Shown: positions 25,181-34,112, numbered from the stretch's first letter. The stretch is 64,000 nt of DNA from DASUPK01 sp963736305 (GCA_963736305.1 CAVTOD010000008.1:62001-126000); one strand, 5' to 3'. A program made the numbers and translations. Notes: a model not told the origin generated them from the letters alone.

Positions 25181-26695
25181 CTATGCCCGAATGGCCAATT
25201 CGACCCGGTCGCGCAGGTGGAGGAGCAGCGGCTCGACCGAGAGCTCGCCGCATCCGGCGCGCTCGAGGATCTCCGCGGGAGAGAGGCGACGGCCATGGCG
25301 ATGCACGCGGTCGCGCAGCCATTCCCCGATGGCGGCCAGATCGCCCTGCTCGATCCGGGTGTCGAGATCGCCGAGGTCGCGGCCGGCGGCCTCCCAGAGC
25401 TGCCCGGCGATGATGTTGCCGAGGCTGTAGGTGGGGAAATAGCCGAAGGCCCCGCTCGGCCAATGCACGTCCTGCAGCACGCCGTGGGCATCGTCGGGGA
25501 CCTCCAGGCCGAGATAGTCGCGGTAGCGGGCGTTCCACGCCTCCGGCAGCTCGCTGAGCAGCAGGCCGCCCTCGAAGATCTCGAGCTCCAGCTCGAAGCG
25601 GATCAGGATGTGGAGGTTGTAGGTGACCTCGTCGGCCTCGATGCGAATCAGCGAGCGCTCGACGCGATTGGCGCCCCGGTAGAGCTGCTCGCCGTCGATC
25701 TCGTCGAAGCTGCCCGGAAAGCGCTCGCGCAACCGTGGCAGGAGGCGGTCCAGATACGGCCTGCTCCGCGCCACCCAGTTCTCCCAGAGCCTGCTCTGCG
25801 ACTCGTGCAGCCCGAGCGAGCGCGGCTTCGAGAGCGGGGTGCGACGCAGCTCGGAGGCGACACCGGACTCGTAGAGCCCGTGCCCCGCCTCGTGCATGGC
25901 GCTGAACAGCGACATCGCCAGGTTGGACTCGTCGTAGCGAGTGGTCAGCCGGACGTCGCCGCGTCCGATCGAGATCGCGAACGGGTGCTCGGTCGGGTCG
26001 ATGCGCCAGGACCCCTCGGGGAAGGGAAGCTCGGAGATCATCTCCGCGACCTGCTCGCGCTGCCGGTCCGCGGGGAACTCGCCGCGGAACGGATCCTCGG
26101 AGGAGCCGGCGCCATTGTCGGCCGCCTCGCGAACCAGCGGCACGAGGCCCTCGCGCAGCCCTGTCAGCACCGCGCGCATCTGCTCCGTGGTCATCTCGGG
26201 CTCGTACTCGTCGAGCAGCGCATCGTAGGTGTGGCTGAACCCGGGGAAACCGTCGAAGCAGTCGGCGTAACGCTTGGTGAGCTCGACGTTCCGCTCCAGA
26301 TCGGGCAGCAGCATCGCGAAGTCGGAGCGCTGCTTCGCCTCGACCCAGGCGTTCTCGGCCACGGAGCTGGCGTGTGCCATCTCGGCGCGCAGATCCGAGG
26401 GAACCCGCCGCGCCTTCTCCCAGTCGCGTGCGACCACGCGGGCGAGGTCGGCGTCGAGCGACTCGCCCGGCGAGACGTCTCCCAGATCGGAGCGGACCCG
26501 ATCGAGCAGCCGCCCGATCTCGTCCTCGCAGAACATCTCGTGGCGAACGCGGGCGAGCGTCGCCAGAGTCTGCGCCCGGGCCTCCCCGCCGGCCGAGGGC
26601 ATCATCGTGCGCTCGTCCCACGCCAGCAGCGAGGCGGCCCGGCTCAGGTCATGGATCTGGCCCAGGCGTTCACGCAGGTCGTCGATGGCGGCCAT
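25181..26695 (-). CDS. M32 (Taq-type) metallocarboxypeptidase
   Basis: A 504-aa cytosolic carboxypeptidase, full family length. Zinc site HEAGH at 268-272 with the third ligand in LGLHESQSRLWENW; other blocks are LLAWDERTMMPSAGGEAR near the N-terminus and YNLHILIRFELELEIFEG plus FGYFPTYSLGNIIAGQLW near the C-terminus. It removes C-terminal residues from peptides. TACATT at 26702-26707 is 6 nt before ATG, suggesting its own leaderless promoter. Confidence 0.96.
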   Translation of the reverse strand: MAAIDDLRERLGQIHDLSRAASLLAWDERTMMPSAGGEARAQTLATLARVRHEMFCEDEIGRLLDRVRSDLGDVSPGESLDADLARVVARDWEKARRVPSDLRAEMAHASSVAENAWVEAKQRSDFAMLLPDLERNVELTKRYADCFDGFPGFSHTYDALLDEYEPEMTTEQMRAVLTGLREGLVPLVREAADNGAGSSEDPFRGEFPADRQREQVAEMISELPFPEGSWRIDPTEHPFAISIGRGDVRLTTRYDESNLAMSLFSAMHEAGHGLYESGVASELRRTPLSKPRSLGLHESQSRLWENWVARSRPYLDRLLPRLRERFPGSFDEIDGEQLYRGANRVERSLIRIEADEVTYNLHILIRFELELEIFEGGLLLSELPEAWNARYRDYLGLEVPDDAHGVLQDVHWPSGAFGYFPTYSLGNIIAGQLWEAAGRDLGDLDTRIEQGDLAAIGEWLRDRVHRHGRRLSPAEILERAGCGELSVEPLLLHLRDRVELAIRA

Positions 26696-26725
26696 GCGCG
26701 GAATGTAGTGGTCCGCTGGTGCGGG

Positions 26726-27223
26726 CTATGGAGCGGGCGGAGCGCCCTCGGCCGCCACCTTCGAGAGCCCCTCCAGCCAGCGCTGATGAAGCCGAACCAT
26801 CATCGGCCGGAGCACGGGCTTGACGAGAGTGATCCCCGGTCCCTTCTGCGTCTCCTCGGTGCGGACGAAGGTCCCGCCGGCCTGCCGCTTCAGGACCCAG
26901 CCGTGATACCCACGGCCGCCGAGCACCTTGGCGTCCCAGGAGATCCTCTGACCCGGCTCGTACTCGACGACCTCGGAGGTTACGAATGCTCCGAAGCTGA
27001 ACCAGCGGAACCGGCTGCCGAGCTCGAGCTTCGGCCAGGGCCCGCCCAGGTGCTTGATGAACTTCGCGTTCGAGTAGTAGGTCGACCACAGGTCGGGTCG
27101 GCAGATCCAGGCCCAGACCGTCTCAGGCTCCGCCGGGATCTGCAGCTCGTTGACGGCGTGGAATGCAGACTGATCCGGGCGGTGTCCCTCCGGCCAGTTG
27201 ATCGAGGTCTCGCCGTCGCTCAC
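26726..27223 (-). CDS. SRPBCC family protein
   Basis: A 165-aa START-like protein: FHAVNELQIPAEPETVWAWI, GSRFRWFSFGAFVTSEVVEY, ISWDAKVLGGRGYHGWVLKR and a C-terminal helix LHQRWLEGLSKVAAEG. Likely a hydrophobic-ligand binding protein; ligand unknown. GTG at 27223 has TAGGTT at 27230-27235, 6 nt upstream. Confidence 0.88.
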   Translation of the reverse strand: MSDGETSINWPEGHRPDQSAFHAVNELQIPAEPETVWAWICRPDLWSTYYSNAKFIKHLGGPWPKLELGSRFRWFSFGAFVTSEVVEYEPGQRISWDAKVLGGRGYHGWVLKRQAGGTFVRTEETQKGPGITLVKPVLRPMMVRLHQRWLEGLSKVAAEGAPPAP

Positions 27224-27243
27224 CGGCGGAACCTATCCGACGG

Positions 27244-27423
27244 TCAGTGGATGTGCAGGTTGACGTCGAACAGCAAGATCAACGGCCAGAGCAGGATCGC
27301 CGCCAGAGCCGACACGATCTGACCGATCGTGTGATGGTGGATGTAGTTGTGGTCGCCGGCAACGAACACGCCCACGATCAGATAGATGATCGTGAGCAGG
27401 CCCGGCCCGCCACGCCGATACAT
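27244..27423 (-). CDS. small two-helix membrane protein
   Basis: A 59-aa protein: MYRRGGPGLLTIIYLIVGVF, VAGDHNYIHHHTIGQIVSAL, AAILLWPLILLFDVNLHIH. Two membrane helices flank a His-rich loop (HNYIHHH). Similar very short proteins are widespread in Actinobacteria, with no assigned role as far as I know. ATG at 27423 lies 6 bp after the upstream TAG, so the two genes are co-transcribed. Confidence 0.8.
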   Translation of the reverse strand: MYRRGGPGLLTIIYLIVGVFVAGDHNYIHHHTIGQIVSALAAILLWPLILLFDVNLHIH

Positions 27424-27429
27424 CGCCCG

Positions 27430-27693
27430 CTAGTCCCTGTCGCCGGGCTGGACCTCGGCGGCCCGGTCCTCGTGCCGACCGGCGTGCTCCTCCTCGGCCT
27501 CTGCGGCCTGCTTGAGCTCGTCAGCCTTCTCACGATGTCCCTCCGCCATCGAGCGGTGGCCTTCCGCCTCCGCCTCCAGCCTGCGCATCTCGCGTTCCCG
27601 GGCGATCCTTCGCCGTTGGGTGATCTGCCGAACGGCGAACAGCAGCACCGCCACGACGACCACTGCGATTACGATGATCACGATTGTTGACAT
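27430..27693 (-). CDS. single-pass membrane protein with cytosolic coiled coil
   Basis: An 87-aa protein: N-terminal helix VIIVIAVVVVAVLLFAV, then a highly charged region (ITQRRRIAREREMRRLEAEA, EGHRSMAEGHREKADELKQA) that reads as a coiled coil with a repeated EGHR. Probably membrane-tethered scaffold material; no known function. Divergent from the deazaflavin-type reductase gene. Confidence 0.78.
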   Translation of the reverse strand: MSTIVIIVIAVVVVAVLLFAVRQITQRRRIAREREMRRLEAEAEGHRSMAEGHREKADELKQAAEAEEEHAGRHEDRAAEVQPGDRD

Positions 27694-27751
27694 GACCCCT
27701 GGTTACCCGGTCACGCCAGGCGAAAACGCGATCTCGTTACGCTGAGCTGAG

Positions 27752-28201
27752 ATGAGTGAGGTCGTCTACCACGAGCCCGACTGGTTCACGAGGACCATCT
27801 TCAACCCGTTGGTCGCCGGACTGCACAGGCTGGGCCTCAGCGTGCAGGGCTCTCAGACCCTGGCGGTGCGGGGCCGGAAGAGCGGCGAGATGCGCACCAA
27901 CCCGGTCAACCCATTCGAGCTCGATGGCAAGACCTATCTGCTCGCGCCACGCGGTACGACCCAGTGGGTCCGGAACATGCGCGTCGCGGGGGAGGGCGAG
28001 CTACGCAGTGGGCGCAAGGTGCGTCACTTCCACGCCACCGAGGTTCCGGACTCCGAGAAGCTTCCGCTCATGCGCCTCTACATGGACAGGTGGTCGTGGG
28101 AGGTGAAGGGCTTCCTGGGCATCGACGCGGATGCGTCCGACGAGGAGATCGAGCGGATCCTGCCGGATCACCCGGCCTTCGCGCTGACCTTCGACGACTA
28201 G
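27752..28201 (+). CDS. deazaflavin-dependent nitroreductase-family protein
   Basis: A 149-aa split-barrel protein of the Ddn-like family: FNPLVAGLHRLGLSVQGSQT, LAVRGRKSGEMRTNPVNPFE, YLLAPRGTTQWVRNMRVAGE, GELRSGRKVRHFHATEVPD. The RGRKSG...NPV and TQWVRNM blocks are the usual F420-contact regions. TACGCT at 27738-27743 is 8 nt before ATG. Confidence 0.92.
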   Translation: MSEVVYHEPDWFTRTIFNPLVAGLHRLGLSVQGSQTLAVRGRKSGEMRTNPVNPFELDGKTYLLAPRGTTQWVRNMRVAGEGELRSGRKVRHFHATEVPDSEKLPLMRLYMDRWSWEVKGFLGIDADASDEEIERILPDHPAFALTFDD

Positions 28202-28206
28202 ATGTT

Positions 28207-29142
28207 TTATGCGGAGCAGCGGCGCTCGATCGAGACGTCGTAGGCCTTCGGCCGGACGGCGAGGATCTTGTCCTCGGACGGCTCGATCCCGTCGATGAGG
28301 CGCATCGGGTCGAAGACGAGCGGGTTGTCGGGCGATTCTGCGTCCTCCACCACCTCGATCACCTCCAGTTCGCCGAGCTCGACCACCTCCCGCTCGCCCT
28401 CCCACTCCACGGTCGGATCCCCGAGCGGATCGTCATCGCCGGCGAGGGTGAACTCGAGCGTGAAGCGGGCGACTCCGGAGCCGAGCCGTTCGCGAATCTC
28501 CTCCTGCAGGTAGTCGGGGGAGATCGTCTCCCGCTGCTCGTCGGTCAGGTATTCCGTCCCGTCCTCAGGCTCCCAGGTGTAGCGGCCCCAGTGCTTCTCG
28601 CCGTCGGCATCGACCAGGGCGAAGGCGTGCAGAGCGCGGTAGTCCGAGGTCGCGAAGCTCGTCGTCGGGGCGATCTTGGGCAGTCCCTTCTGGAGCGCGA
28701 TGCCGGACTCCGGATGCGCCGCGAGATAGGCGCCGAGCTTCTCGGGATCCGGCTGGCCCGTCTCCGGATCCGGGATCCGGGCGCGGGTCATCTCCAGGAA
28801 GTCCTCGGGGTTGCGAGCGAAGAAGACGACCAGCGGCACGGAGACGATGTCGGTCGCCTCCCCGCCGGGGAGGTGGAACTTGACGGCCATACCGCGTCCC
28901 GCGATCGGGTTGGCATCCGTTGTCGCGGGGTCGCCGCTCGCGTTCGAGAAGCGGATCGTCGCCTCGACCGGTTCGCCCTGGAGGTGAGGGGCGCGCGAGA
29001 GCCTGGACGCCTCCGGCGTCGGCGTGAAGGTGCCCTTGCAGACCGTTCCCTTCGCGTGAACCGCGCGGTAGCCGGGGTGCGCGCCGCCGTTGACTGCCTG
29101 CAGCGCGTCCACGATCTCCTCCCACAGGGTTGTGGTCGCCAC
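28207..29142 (-). CDS. catalase-related heme peroxidase (mini-catalase)
   Basis: A 311-aa protein of the short catalase family. Distal His lies in YRAVHAKGTVCKGTF, Asn in TIRFSNASGDP, and the proximal heme Tyr in the C-terminal RPKAYDVSIERR. Blocks AGRGMAVKFHLPGG and SVPLVVFFARNPEDFLEM also match. It lacks the large C-terminal domains of true catalases, and family members act more as organic peroxidases. GTG at 29142 has TAGTCT 8 nt upstream. No signal peptide, so probably cytosolic. Confidence 0.92.
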   Translation of the reverse strand: MATTTLWEEIVDALQAVNGGAHPGYRAVHAKGTVCKGTFTPTPEASRLSRAPHLQGEPVEATIRFSNASGDPATTDANPIAGRGMAVKFHLPGGEATDIVSVPLVVFFARNPEDFLEMTRARIPDPETGQPDPEKLGAYLAAHPESGIALQKGLPKIAPTTSFATSDYRALHAFALVDADGEKHWGRYTWEPEDGTEYLTDEQRETISPDYLQEEIRERLGSGVARFTLEFTLAGDDDPLGDPTVEWEGEREVVELGELEVIEVVEDAESPDNPLVFDPMRLIDGIEPSEDKILAVRPKAYDVSIERRCSA

Positions 29143-29174
29143 GATGGCGGAGACTAGTTCAGGATCAGCACCCC

Positions 29175-29597
29175 ATGGCGCGGGTGACCCTCATCTATGA
29201 CTCGGACTGCGGCTTCTGCCGCTGGTGCCTCGGCAAGGTGCTCGCCTGGGACCGGCGGAGGGCGGTGCGCCCGCTCGCCCTCGGCACCGACGAGGCGAAC
29301 CGCCTTCTGCGTGACATGCCCCGCGGCGAGCAGATGTCCTCGTGGCACCTAATCGACGGCAGCGGCGCGGTCCACTCGGCTGGCGCGGGTTTCGCGCCGC
29401 TGCTCCGGTTGCTGCCGGCAGGTGCGCCATTCGCGGCGCTCGCCGCCAGGCTTCCCGAAGCCACCCAGCGCGCCTACCGGGCGGTGTCGGGAAATCGGAG
29501 CATCCTCGGCCGAGTGGTCACCGACGGAGCGAAGCGGCGGGCGGACCGGCGAATCGCCGAGCATCAAGTCGCGGCCACGAGCGGCCGCCCCACATAA
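29175..29597 (+). CDS. DCC-type thiol-disulfide oxidoreductase with repeat-derived tail
   Basis: A 140-aa DUF393/DCC protein: LIYDSDCGFCRWCLGKVLAW carries the DxxCxxC motif, followed by WHLIDGSGAVHSAGAGFAPL. ATG at 29175 is chosen because the family starts with the first strand there. The last 12 residues, HQVAATSGRPT and stop, are encoded inside a dispersed intergenic repeat (29562-29677), so the native C-terminus was probably replaced. The catalytic part is intact. Confidence 0.88.
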   Translation: MARVTLIYDSDCGFCRWCLGKVLAWDRRRAVRPLALGTDEANRLLRDMPRGEQMSSWHLIDGSGAVHSAGAGFAPLLRLLPAGAPFAALAARLPEATQRAYRAVSGNRSILGRVVTDGAKRRADRRIAEHQVAATSGRPT

Positions 29598-29677
29598 GTC
29601 GCTTCGGGCTTCGCCCTTGATGCGAGGGCGCGCGTAAGCGCGACCCGTTTGATGAAGTGGAGCGGCCTGGTGGCCGC
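29562..29677. repeat. full-length dispersed intergenic repeat (copy A)
   Basis: About 115 bp, near-identical (roughly 8 mismatches) to the reverse complement of 37624-37741. Parts in order: GCGGCCACGAGCGGCCGC palindromic end, GTCGCTTCGGGCTTCGCCC, then TTGATGCGAGGGCGCGCG TAA GCGCGACCC GTTTGATGAAG (hairpin core), and GAGCGGCCTGGTGGCCGC at the other end. It overlaps the 3' end of the DCC gene and abuts the ABC permease stop. Confidence 0.95.
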
Positions 29678-29681
29678 TTAC

Positions 29682-30452
29682 CTAACCCGCGGCCTCGGCC
29701 TGGCGCAGCCCGCGGAACATGAAGATCGTGACGAGCGTGAGGAGCGCCACGATGATGCCCAGGGTCGCCAGGTAATCCGCCCCGGTGCCCGCGATCAGGT
29801 CGCGCGCCGTCTCCATCACGTGGGTCGCCGGGTTGAAGGGCGCGACGGCGTGGACCCAGCCACCGAGCAGTTCGCGCGGCACGTAGACGGGCGCGAGGAA
29901 GAGGAAGAGGAAGACCGGCACCTGCATCAGCGGTGTCGCCTGCAGGCTGCGGAAGCGCAGGGCGACGCCGGCGGCGAAGAGCAGACCGGTGACGTTGATG
30001 ATTGCCGCGAGCCCGTACATCCCGAACAGGTCGAGCCCCCCGCCGTCGATCTCCATCCCGACCGCGATGCCGACCAGGGTCACCACCGTGATCGTGATCA
30101 TTGCCCGGATCAGCGCGACCACGCCGTAGCCGAGAACCAACGCGCTGCGATGGGGGGTGGCCAGCAGCAGCCGGCGGCCGAAGCCGAACTGGAAGTCGGC
30201 CGCGATCGAAAAGCCGCTGAAGACGCCGCCGAACGCCGCGCTCTGGCAGAGCACGAAGGCGAAGATGAAGGACGTGTATCCGGGGCCGTAGTTGAAGCCC
30301 GGCACGTTGCCGACCGCCGAGAGGCCGCCGGCGAACGCCGTGAAGAAGAAGAGCGGCATCAGCATCGGGGGCAGGAAGAGCAGCGGGTTCGTCACCAGGC
30401 TGTGGAGCAGGCGCCAGGCCAGGCCGCCGGCAACCGAGAAGTAGCGCCTCAT
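29682..30452 (-). CDS. ABC-2 type permease, second subunit
   Basis: A 256-aa ABC-2 permease with six membrane helices: LPPMLMPLFFFTAFAGGLSA, SFIFAFVLCQSAAFGGVFSG, the cytosolic RRLLLATPHRSALVLG coupling region, LFLFLAPVYVPRELL and LATLGIIVALLTLVTIFMF. ATG at 30452 overlaps the previous permease stop as ATGA. With the ATPase it forms a DrrABC-like exporter. The stop is directly followed by repeat copy A. Confidence 0.94.
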   Translation of the reverse strand: MRRYFSVAGGLAWRLLHSLVTNPLLFLPPMLMPLFFFTAFAGGLSAVGNVPGFNYGPGYTSFIFAFVLCQSAAFGGVFSGFSIAADFQFGFGRRLLLATPHRSALVLGYGVVALIRAMITITVVTLVGIAVGMEIDGGGLDLFGMYGLAAIINVTGLLFAAGVALRFRSLQATPLMQVPVFLFLFLAPVYVPRELLGGWVHAVAPFNPATHVMETARDLIAGTGADYLATLGIIVALLTLVTIFMFRGLRQAEAAG

Positions 30453-31270
30453 GTGCGGGCCATCCTCTCCTTCAGGCCCGTGGAGGCGAAGAACAGACCG
30501 ATCGCGAGGATGCCGAGCGCGCAGCCGAAGCCGAGCGCGAGCGCTTCGCCGTCCCAACCGGTGATCAGGAGGCTGCGGAGCCCCTCGACCATGTAGCTGA
30601 CCGGGTTGTAGGTGGCGACCTCGCGGAACCAATCCGTCTGGATCAGGTTGCGGGGCAGGCTCATCGAGCTCATGAAGAGGAAGACGAAGATCAGCGGGAA
30701 GAGGCTCTGGACCTTCTCGGGCGCGTCGACGCGCATTCCAACCGCGAGGCCGATGCTGCCGAAGGCCAGGCAGATGCAGATCGCGAGGGCGACCATCACC
30801 AGCGCTCCCGTGAAGCCGGCCTCGATGTGTGCTCCGGCGAGCAGACCGATCGAGATGTAGGTGGCCGCCTGCAAGAGGCCGAGCGCCAGGGTGCCGGCGA
30901 GCTGACCGGCCACCAGGGCGGCGGGATGGATCGGGGTGAGCTGAAGCCGATTGAAGAACCCGCCCTGGTTGTCCTCTGCGAGGTTCTGCCCGGTGCCGAT
31001 CACCGCGAAGACACCCGCCTGGATGAACGCGAAGGCGAGCGCGAAGGTGACGTAGGAGTTGGTTGGGAACCCGGGCAGCGAGGTCGCCGACTTCAGCCCG
31101 ACGGAGTTGATGGCGAGCAGGATCAGTGGGAAGAGGGTGGCGGGAATGATCGCCGCGGGTTGGCGAATCGTCCGCATGATCGAGCGCCGCGCGAGCTCGG
31201 GAGCTTGGGTCCAGATCGAGGGCCGGCTGTGGCGCGCGGCGAGGGGTGCGTCGACTGCCGCGGCCTCCAT
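30449..31270 (-). CDS. ABC-2 type permease, first subunit
   Basis: A 273-aa permease with six helices; blocks IIPATLFPLILLAINSV, FNRLQLTPIHPAALVAGQL (coupling helix region), ALAICICLAFGSIGLAVGMR, FPLIFVFLFMSSMSLPRNLI and YNPVSYMVEGLRSLLI are characteristic of DrrB-like permeases. ATG at 31270 overlaps the ATPase stop as TGATG. Partner of the second permease. Confidence 0.95.
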   Translation of the reverse strand: MEAAAVDAPLAARHSRPSIWTQAPELARRSIMRTIRQPAAIIPATLFPLILLAINSVGLKSATSLPGFPTNSYVTFALAFAFIQAGVFAVIGTGQNLAEDNQGGFFNRLQLTPIHPAALVAGQLAGTLALGLLQAATYISIGLLAGAHIEAGFTGALVMVALAICICLAFGSIGLAVGMRVDAPEKVQSLFPLIFVFLFMSSMSLPRNLIQTDWFREVATYNPVSYMVEGLRSLLITGWDGEALALGFGCALGILAIGLFFASTGLKERMART

Positions 31271-32307
31271 CACGCCGCCGATCCCTCGAGTGCGACCTGA
31301 TGCTCGCCGGTGCCCGGCTCGGATCCCTCGGTCGCGCCGGCGCCCTCCAGCGAGCGACCGGTCTTGGCGAGGAAGACATCGTTGAGGCTCGCGGCGTGCA
31401 GCTCGATGTTCGCGATCCGGATCCCCTCCGCGTCGAGGGCCCGGATGATGTCTGCGAGCTCCTGTGGCCCGTCGTTGAGCCTCGCGGCGGCGCCGCTCGG
31501 CGTGCCTGGGACGAGCTCGCCGAAGCGCTCGAGAACGCCCGCCAGGCGCTCGCGCTCCGCAGGTTCCTGCGGTACGGCGGCGACGGTGGGACGACCAACC
31601 TCTGCCTTGAGCGCCTGCGGTGTGCCCTCGGCCACGATCTTGCCGTGATCGATGATTCCCAGGTGGTCTGCGAGCTGATCCGCCTCCTCGAGGTACTGGG
31701 TGGTGAGAAAGACGGTCATCCCTTCGTCGCGTGAGAGATGTGCCACCTCATCCCACAGTGCCGTTCGGCTCTGGATGTCGAGCCCGGTGGTCGGCTCGTC
31801 GAGGAAGAGGACACGCGGGCCGTGCAGCAGGGCAAGTGCCAGATCGAGCCGGCGCTTCATCCCGCCGGAGTAGCCGCCGACCTTGCGGTCGGCTGCGTCG
31901 GCAAGGCCAACCCGCTCGATCAGCTCGTCACCGCGCTTGGTGCGATCCGTCTTGGACATCCCGTGGAGCGCGCCCTGCAGTCGCATGTGGTCTCGAGCGG
32001 TCAAGTTCGGGTCGAGCGCGGCCTCCTGGAGGGCGGCCCCGATCGAGTCGCGTACGTTGGCGCCCTGCTTGACGACGTCAAAGCCCGCCACCTTCGCCGA
32101 GCCCGCCGTGGGAGGGAGGAGGGTGGTGAGCATGTGGACGGTCGTCGACTTGCCGGCGCCATTCGGGCCGAGGAAGCCATAGATCTCGCCTGGTCGGACC
32201 TCGAGGTCGATCCCGTCAACGGCGCGCACACTGCCCTTGAACTCACGGACGAGGCCGTTGACCTCGATCCCGTTGTCGTGCGACTGGACTCCGTTCCTGC
32301 TCTGCAT
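31270..32307 (-). CDS. DrrA-like ABC exporter ATP-binding protein
   Basis: A 345-aa ATPase: Walker A GFLGPNGAGKSTT, Q-loop region AALQEAALDPNLTARDHMRL, signature VGGYSGGMKRRLDLA, Walker B VLFLDEPTTGLD and switch His within FLTTQYLEEADQ (Gln-Tyr in place of His, as in DrrA proteins). The ~100-aa C-terminal domain is typical of DrrA. GGAGGGGG precedes ATG; a TATACT element at 32348-32353 fits its -10. Divergent from the MarR gene, its likely repressor. Confidence 0.96.
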   Translation of the reverse strand: MQSRNGVQSHDNGIEVNGLVREFKGSVRAVDGIDLEVRPGEIYGFLGPNGAGKSTTVHMLTTLLPPTAGSAKVAGFDVVKQGANVRDSIGAALQEAALDPNLTARDHMRLQGALHGMSKTDRTKRGDELIERVGLADAADRKVGGYSGGMKRRLDLALALLHGPRVLFLDEPTTGLDIQSRTALWDEVAHLSRDEGMTVFLTTQYLEEADQLADHLGIIDHGKIVAEGTPQALKAEVGRPTVAAVPQEPAERERLAGVLERFGELVPGTPSGAAARLNDGPQELADIIRALDAEGIRIANIELHAASLNDVFLAKTGRSLEGAGATEGSEPGTGEHQVALEGSAA

Positions 32308-32367
32308 CCGGATTCCCCCTCCGGTGTGGTCGCTTGCGAAGGACGGCAGTATACATAGATAGTTGAA

Positions 32368-32383
32368 CCTTGTAACCTTGTAA
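32368..32383. promoter_or_regulatory. tandem repeat in the MarR/ABC promoter region
   Basis: Two consecutive CCTTGTAA units in the AT-rich 107-bp divergent region, followed by AAGT-n5-ACTT (32382-32394). They lie upstream of the exporter's TATACT and the MarR gene's TAACAT (32400-32405). A plausible MarR binding region, not proven. Confidence 0.45.
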
Positions 32384-32414
32384 GTATGAAACTTTCCGGT
32401 AACATTCCACCCAC

Positions 32415-32957
32415 ATGGCCAAGCCGAAGGATTCAGAAAAGGGGCGCGCGCGGCCCGGGCCGGAGTGGTGGCTTGCTGGGGAGCTGGGCCGCACCGATCC
32501 GGGCAGTCAGGCTTGGAGCCTGATGCACTGGCTGATGGTCACCAACAAGCAGCGGTTCTTCGCGATGGCCCAGGAGTTCGAGCTCGCGCCTCAGCAGATG
32601 ATCGCGCTCCGCATGCTCGGGGCCGGCCCGCGCAAGATGAGCGAGCTGGCGCAGGCGCTGTTCTGCGACAACTCGAACGTCACCGGCATCGTGGATCGGC
32701 TCGAGGAACGGGGTCTCGTTCGCCGGGAGGCCGCCGAGGGCGACCGCCGGGTCAAGCTCCTCGTCCTCACCAAGGAAGGCGAGCGCATCCGGGCGGAGAT
32801 CACGAAGCGGATGGCCGAGCCGCCTCCGCCGATCGCCGCCCTCTCGGAGCGGGATCAGCGGGCGTTGCGGGACATCCTCAAGCGCGCCGTGGAGACCATC
32901 TCCGACGCCGAAGCCGCCGACGCACTGGCCGGCAAGGCTCCCGCCGCCACCTCCTGA
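32415..32957 (+). CDS. MarR-family regulator
   Basis: A 180-aa winged-helix regulator: FELAPQQMIALRMLGAGP, KMSELAQALFCDNSNVTGIV, DRLEERGLVRREAAEGDRRV and KLLVLTKEGERIRAEI (wing). Its N-terminal 35 residues are a charged extension. TAACAT at 32400-32405 lies 9 nt before ATG. Position facing the ABC exporter suggests it represses drug export until a ligand binds. Confidence 0.95.
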   Translation: MAKPKDSEKGRARPGPEWWLAGELGRTDPGSQAWSLMHWLMVTNKQRFFAMAQEFELAPQQMIALRMLGAGPRKMSELAQALFCDNSNVTGIVDRLEERGLVRREAAEGDRRVKLLVLTKEGERIRAEITKRMAEPPPPIAALSERDQRALRDILKRAVETISDAEAADALAGKAPAATS

Positions 32958-32963
32958 CCTCGG

Positions 32964-34055
32964 CTAGGTGACTTCAGTCGCCGGGGTCGGACCGCCCGCC
33001 TCGGACTCGGCGGCCTCGAGCTCGCGGCGGTACTCCCGGTACTCGTGCACCGCGATCTGGATCGACGCGGCCGCCGGGATCGCCAGGATCGCGCCGAGGA
33101 TGCCGAACAGCGTGCTGCCGAAGAGGACGGCGACGAGGACGATGAACGCCTCGATCTTGGTCGCCCGCTTCTGAATCTGCGGCTGGATCAGGTAGTTCTC
33201 GATCTGCTGGTAGACGACCGCGAAGATCACCCAGATGATCAGCACGATCGGGAAGTTGACGAACGCGGTGACGATCCCGACGAAGAGCGCCGCGATCGTG
33301 GCGCCGACCACCGGGATCAGGTCGAAGACGAAGATCACCACCGACAGGGGCCCCGCGAATGGCACTCCGAGGATGGTCAGCATGATGAACGCGGAGAGCC
33401 CGGCGATCGTGGCCTGGAGCAGCGCCCCGCCGACGTAGTTGCCGACCGCGTTGGCGATCCGCCGGAGCGTTCGCTCGATGCGCTCGGCGTGCTCGGGCCT
33501 CTGCATCCGGATGAAGCCCTCGATCCATCTCGGCCCTGCCGCGACCATGAAGATGCTCAGGATCAGGATCGTCACCCCCGCGAAGACCGAGCTGACCAAG
33601 CCGAAGCCGATGTCGCGGAGGACCTTGGCGGCGTCGCCGGCCTTGCTCGGGAGCTTGTTCGCCTCGTCCGAAAGCTTCTGGGTGATGTCGTACTTGTCGT
33701 TCAGGTCGTTGAGCGTCTTGTTCTTGTGGACGTAGTCCTCGATGTCGCTGACGTAGTTGGGGGCGTTGGTGGCGACGTCGCTGACCTGGTTGACGATTGG
33801 AGGAAGGAGCACCGCGCCCAGCCCGATCGGGATTGCCAGCAGCCCGAGGTAGACCAGGGCGATCGCCAGACCGCGCTTCATGTAGCGCTGGAAGAAGTTG
33901 ACCGGCCCGCCCACCGCGACGGCCACGAAGGCGGCGATGATCAGCCAACTGATCGGCTGGCGCAGCAGCCAGATCACGTAGAGGATCAGCACGACCCCGG
34001 CAATGACGAGCACATTGCGGGCGATCGCGCGCGCTGGAGAGTCGATTTTCGGCAT
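32964..34055 (-). CDS. AI-2E family transporter
   Basis: A 363-aa permease: paired N-terminal helices (NVLVIAGVVLILYVIWLL, SWLIIAAFVAVAVGGP), a charged periplasmic region about 95-150, then FGLVSSVFAGVTILILSIFM, the family block VVIFVFDLIPVVGATIAALF and YLIQPQIQKRATKIEAFIVL. Substrates of most members are unknown despite the AI-2 name. AAGGAGG precedes ATG at 34055. Confidence 0.95.
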   Translation of the reverse strand: MPKIDSPARAIARNVLVIAGVVLILYVIWLLRQPISWLIIAAFVAVAVGGPVNFFQRYMKRGLAIALVYLGLLAIPIGLGAVLLPPIVNQVSDVATNAPNYVSDIEDYVHKNKTLNDLNDKYDITQKLSDEANKLPSKAGDAAKVLRDIGFGLVSSVFAGVTILILSIFMVAAGPRWIEGFIRMQRPEHAERIERTLRRIANAVGNYVGGALLQATIAGLSAFIMLTILGVPFAGPLSVVIFVFDLIPVVGATIAALFVGIVTAFVNFPIVLIIWVIFAVVYQQIENYLIQPQIQKRATKIEAFIVLVAVLFGSTLFGILGAILAIPAAASIQIAVHEYREYRRELEAAESEAGGPTPATEVT

Positions 34056-34112
34056 ACCGACCCTCCTTATTCGGGGCCGGGGGCTCCCTTCCTGGCCGCG
34101 AAATCAGCGGCG

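Noticed and set aside
29682..31598. 638-aa frame as a fused ABC protein
   Set aside because: Only 29682-30452 resembles a permease; upstream it is out-of-frame reading of the first permease and the ATPase.
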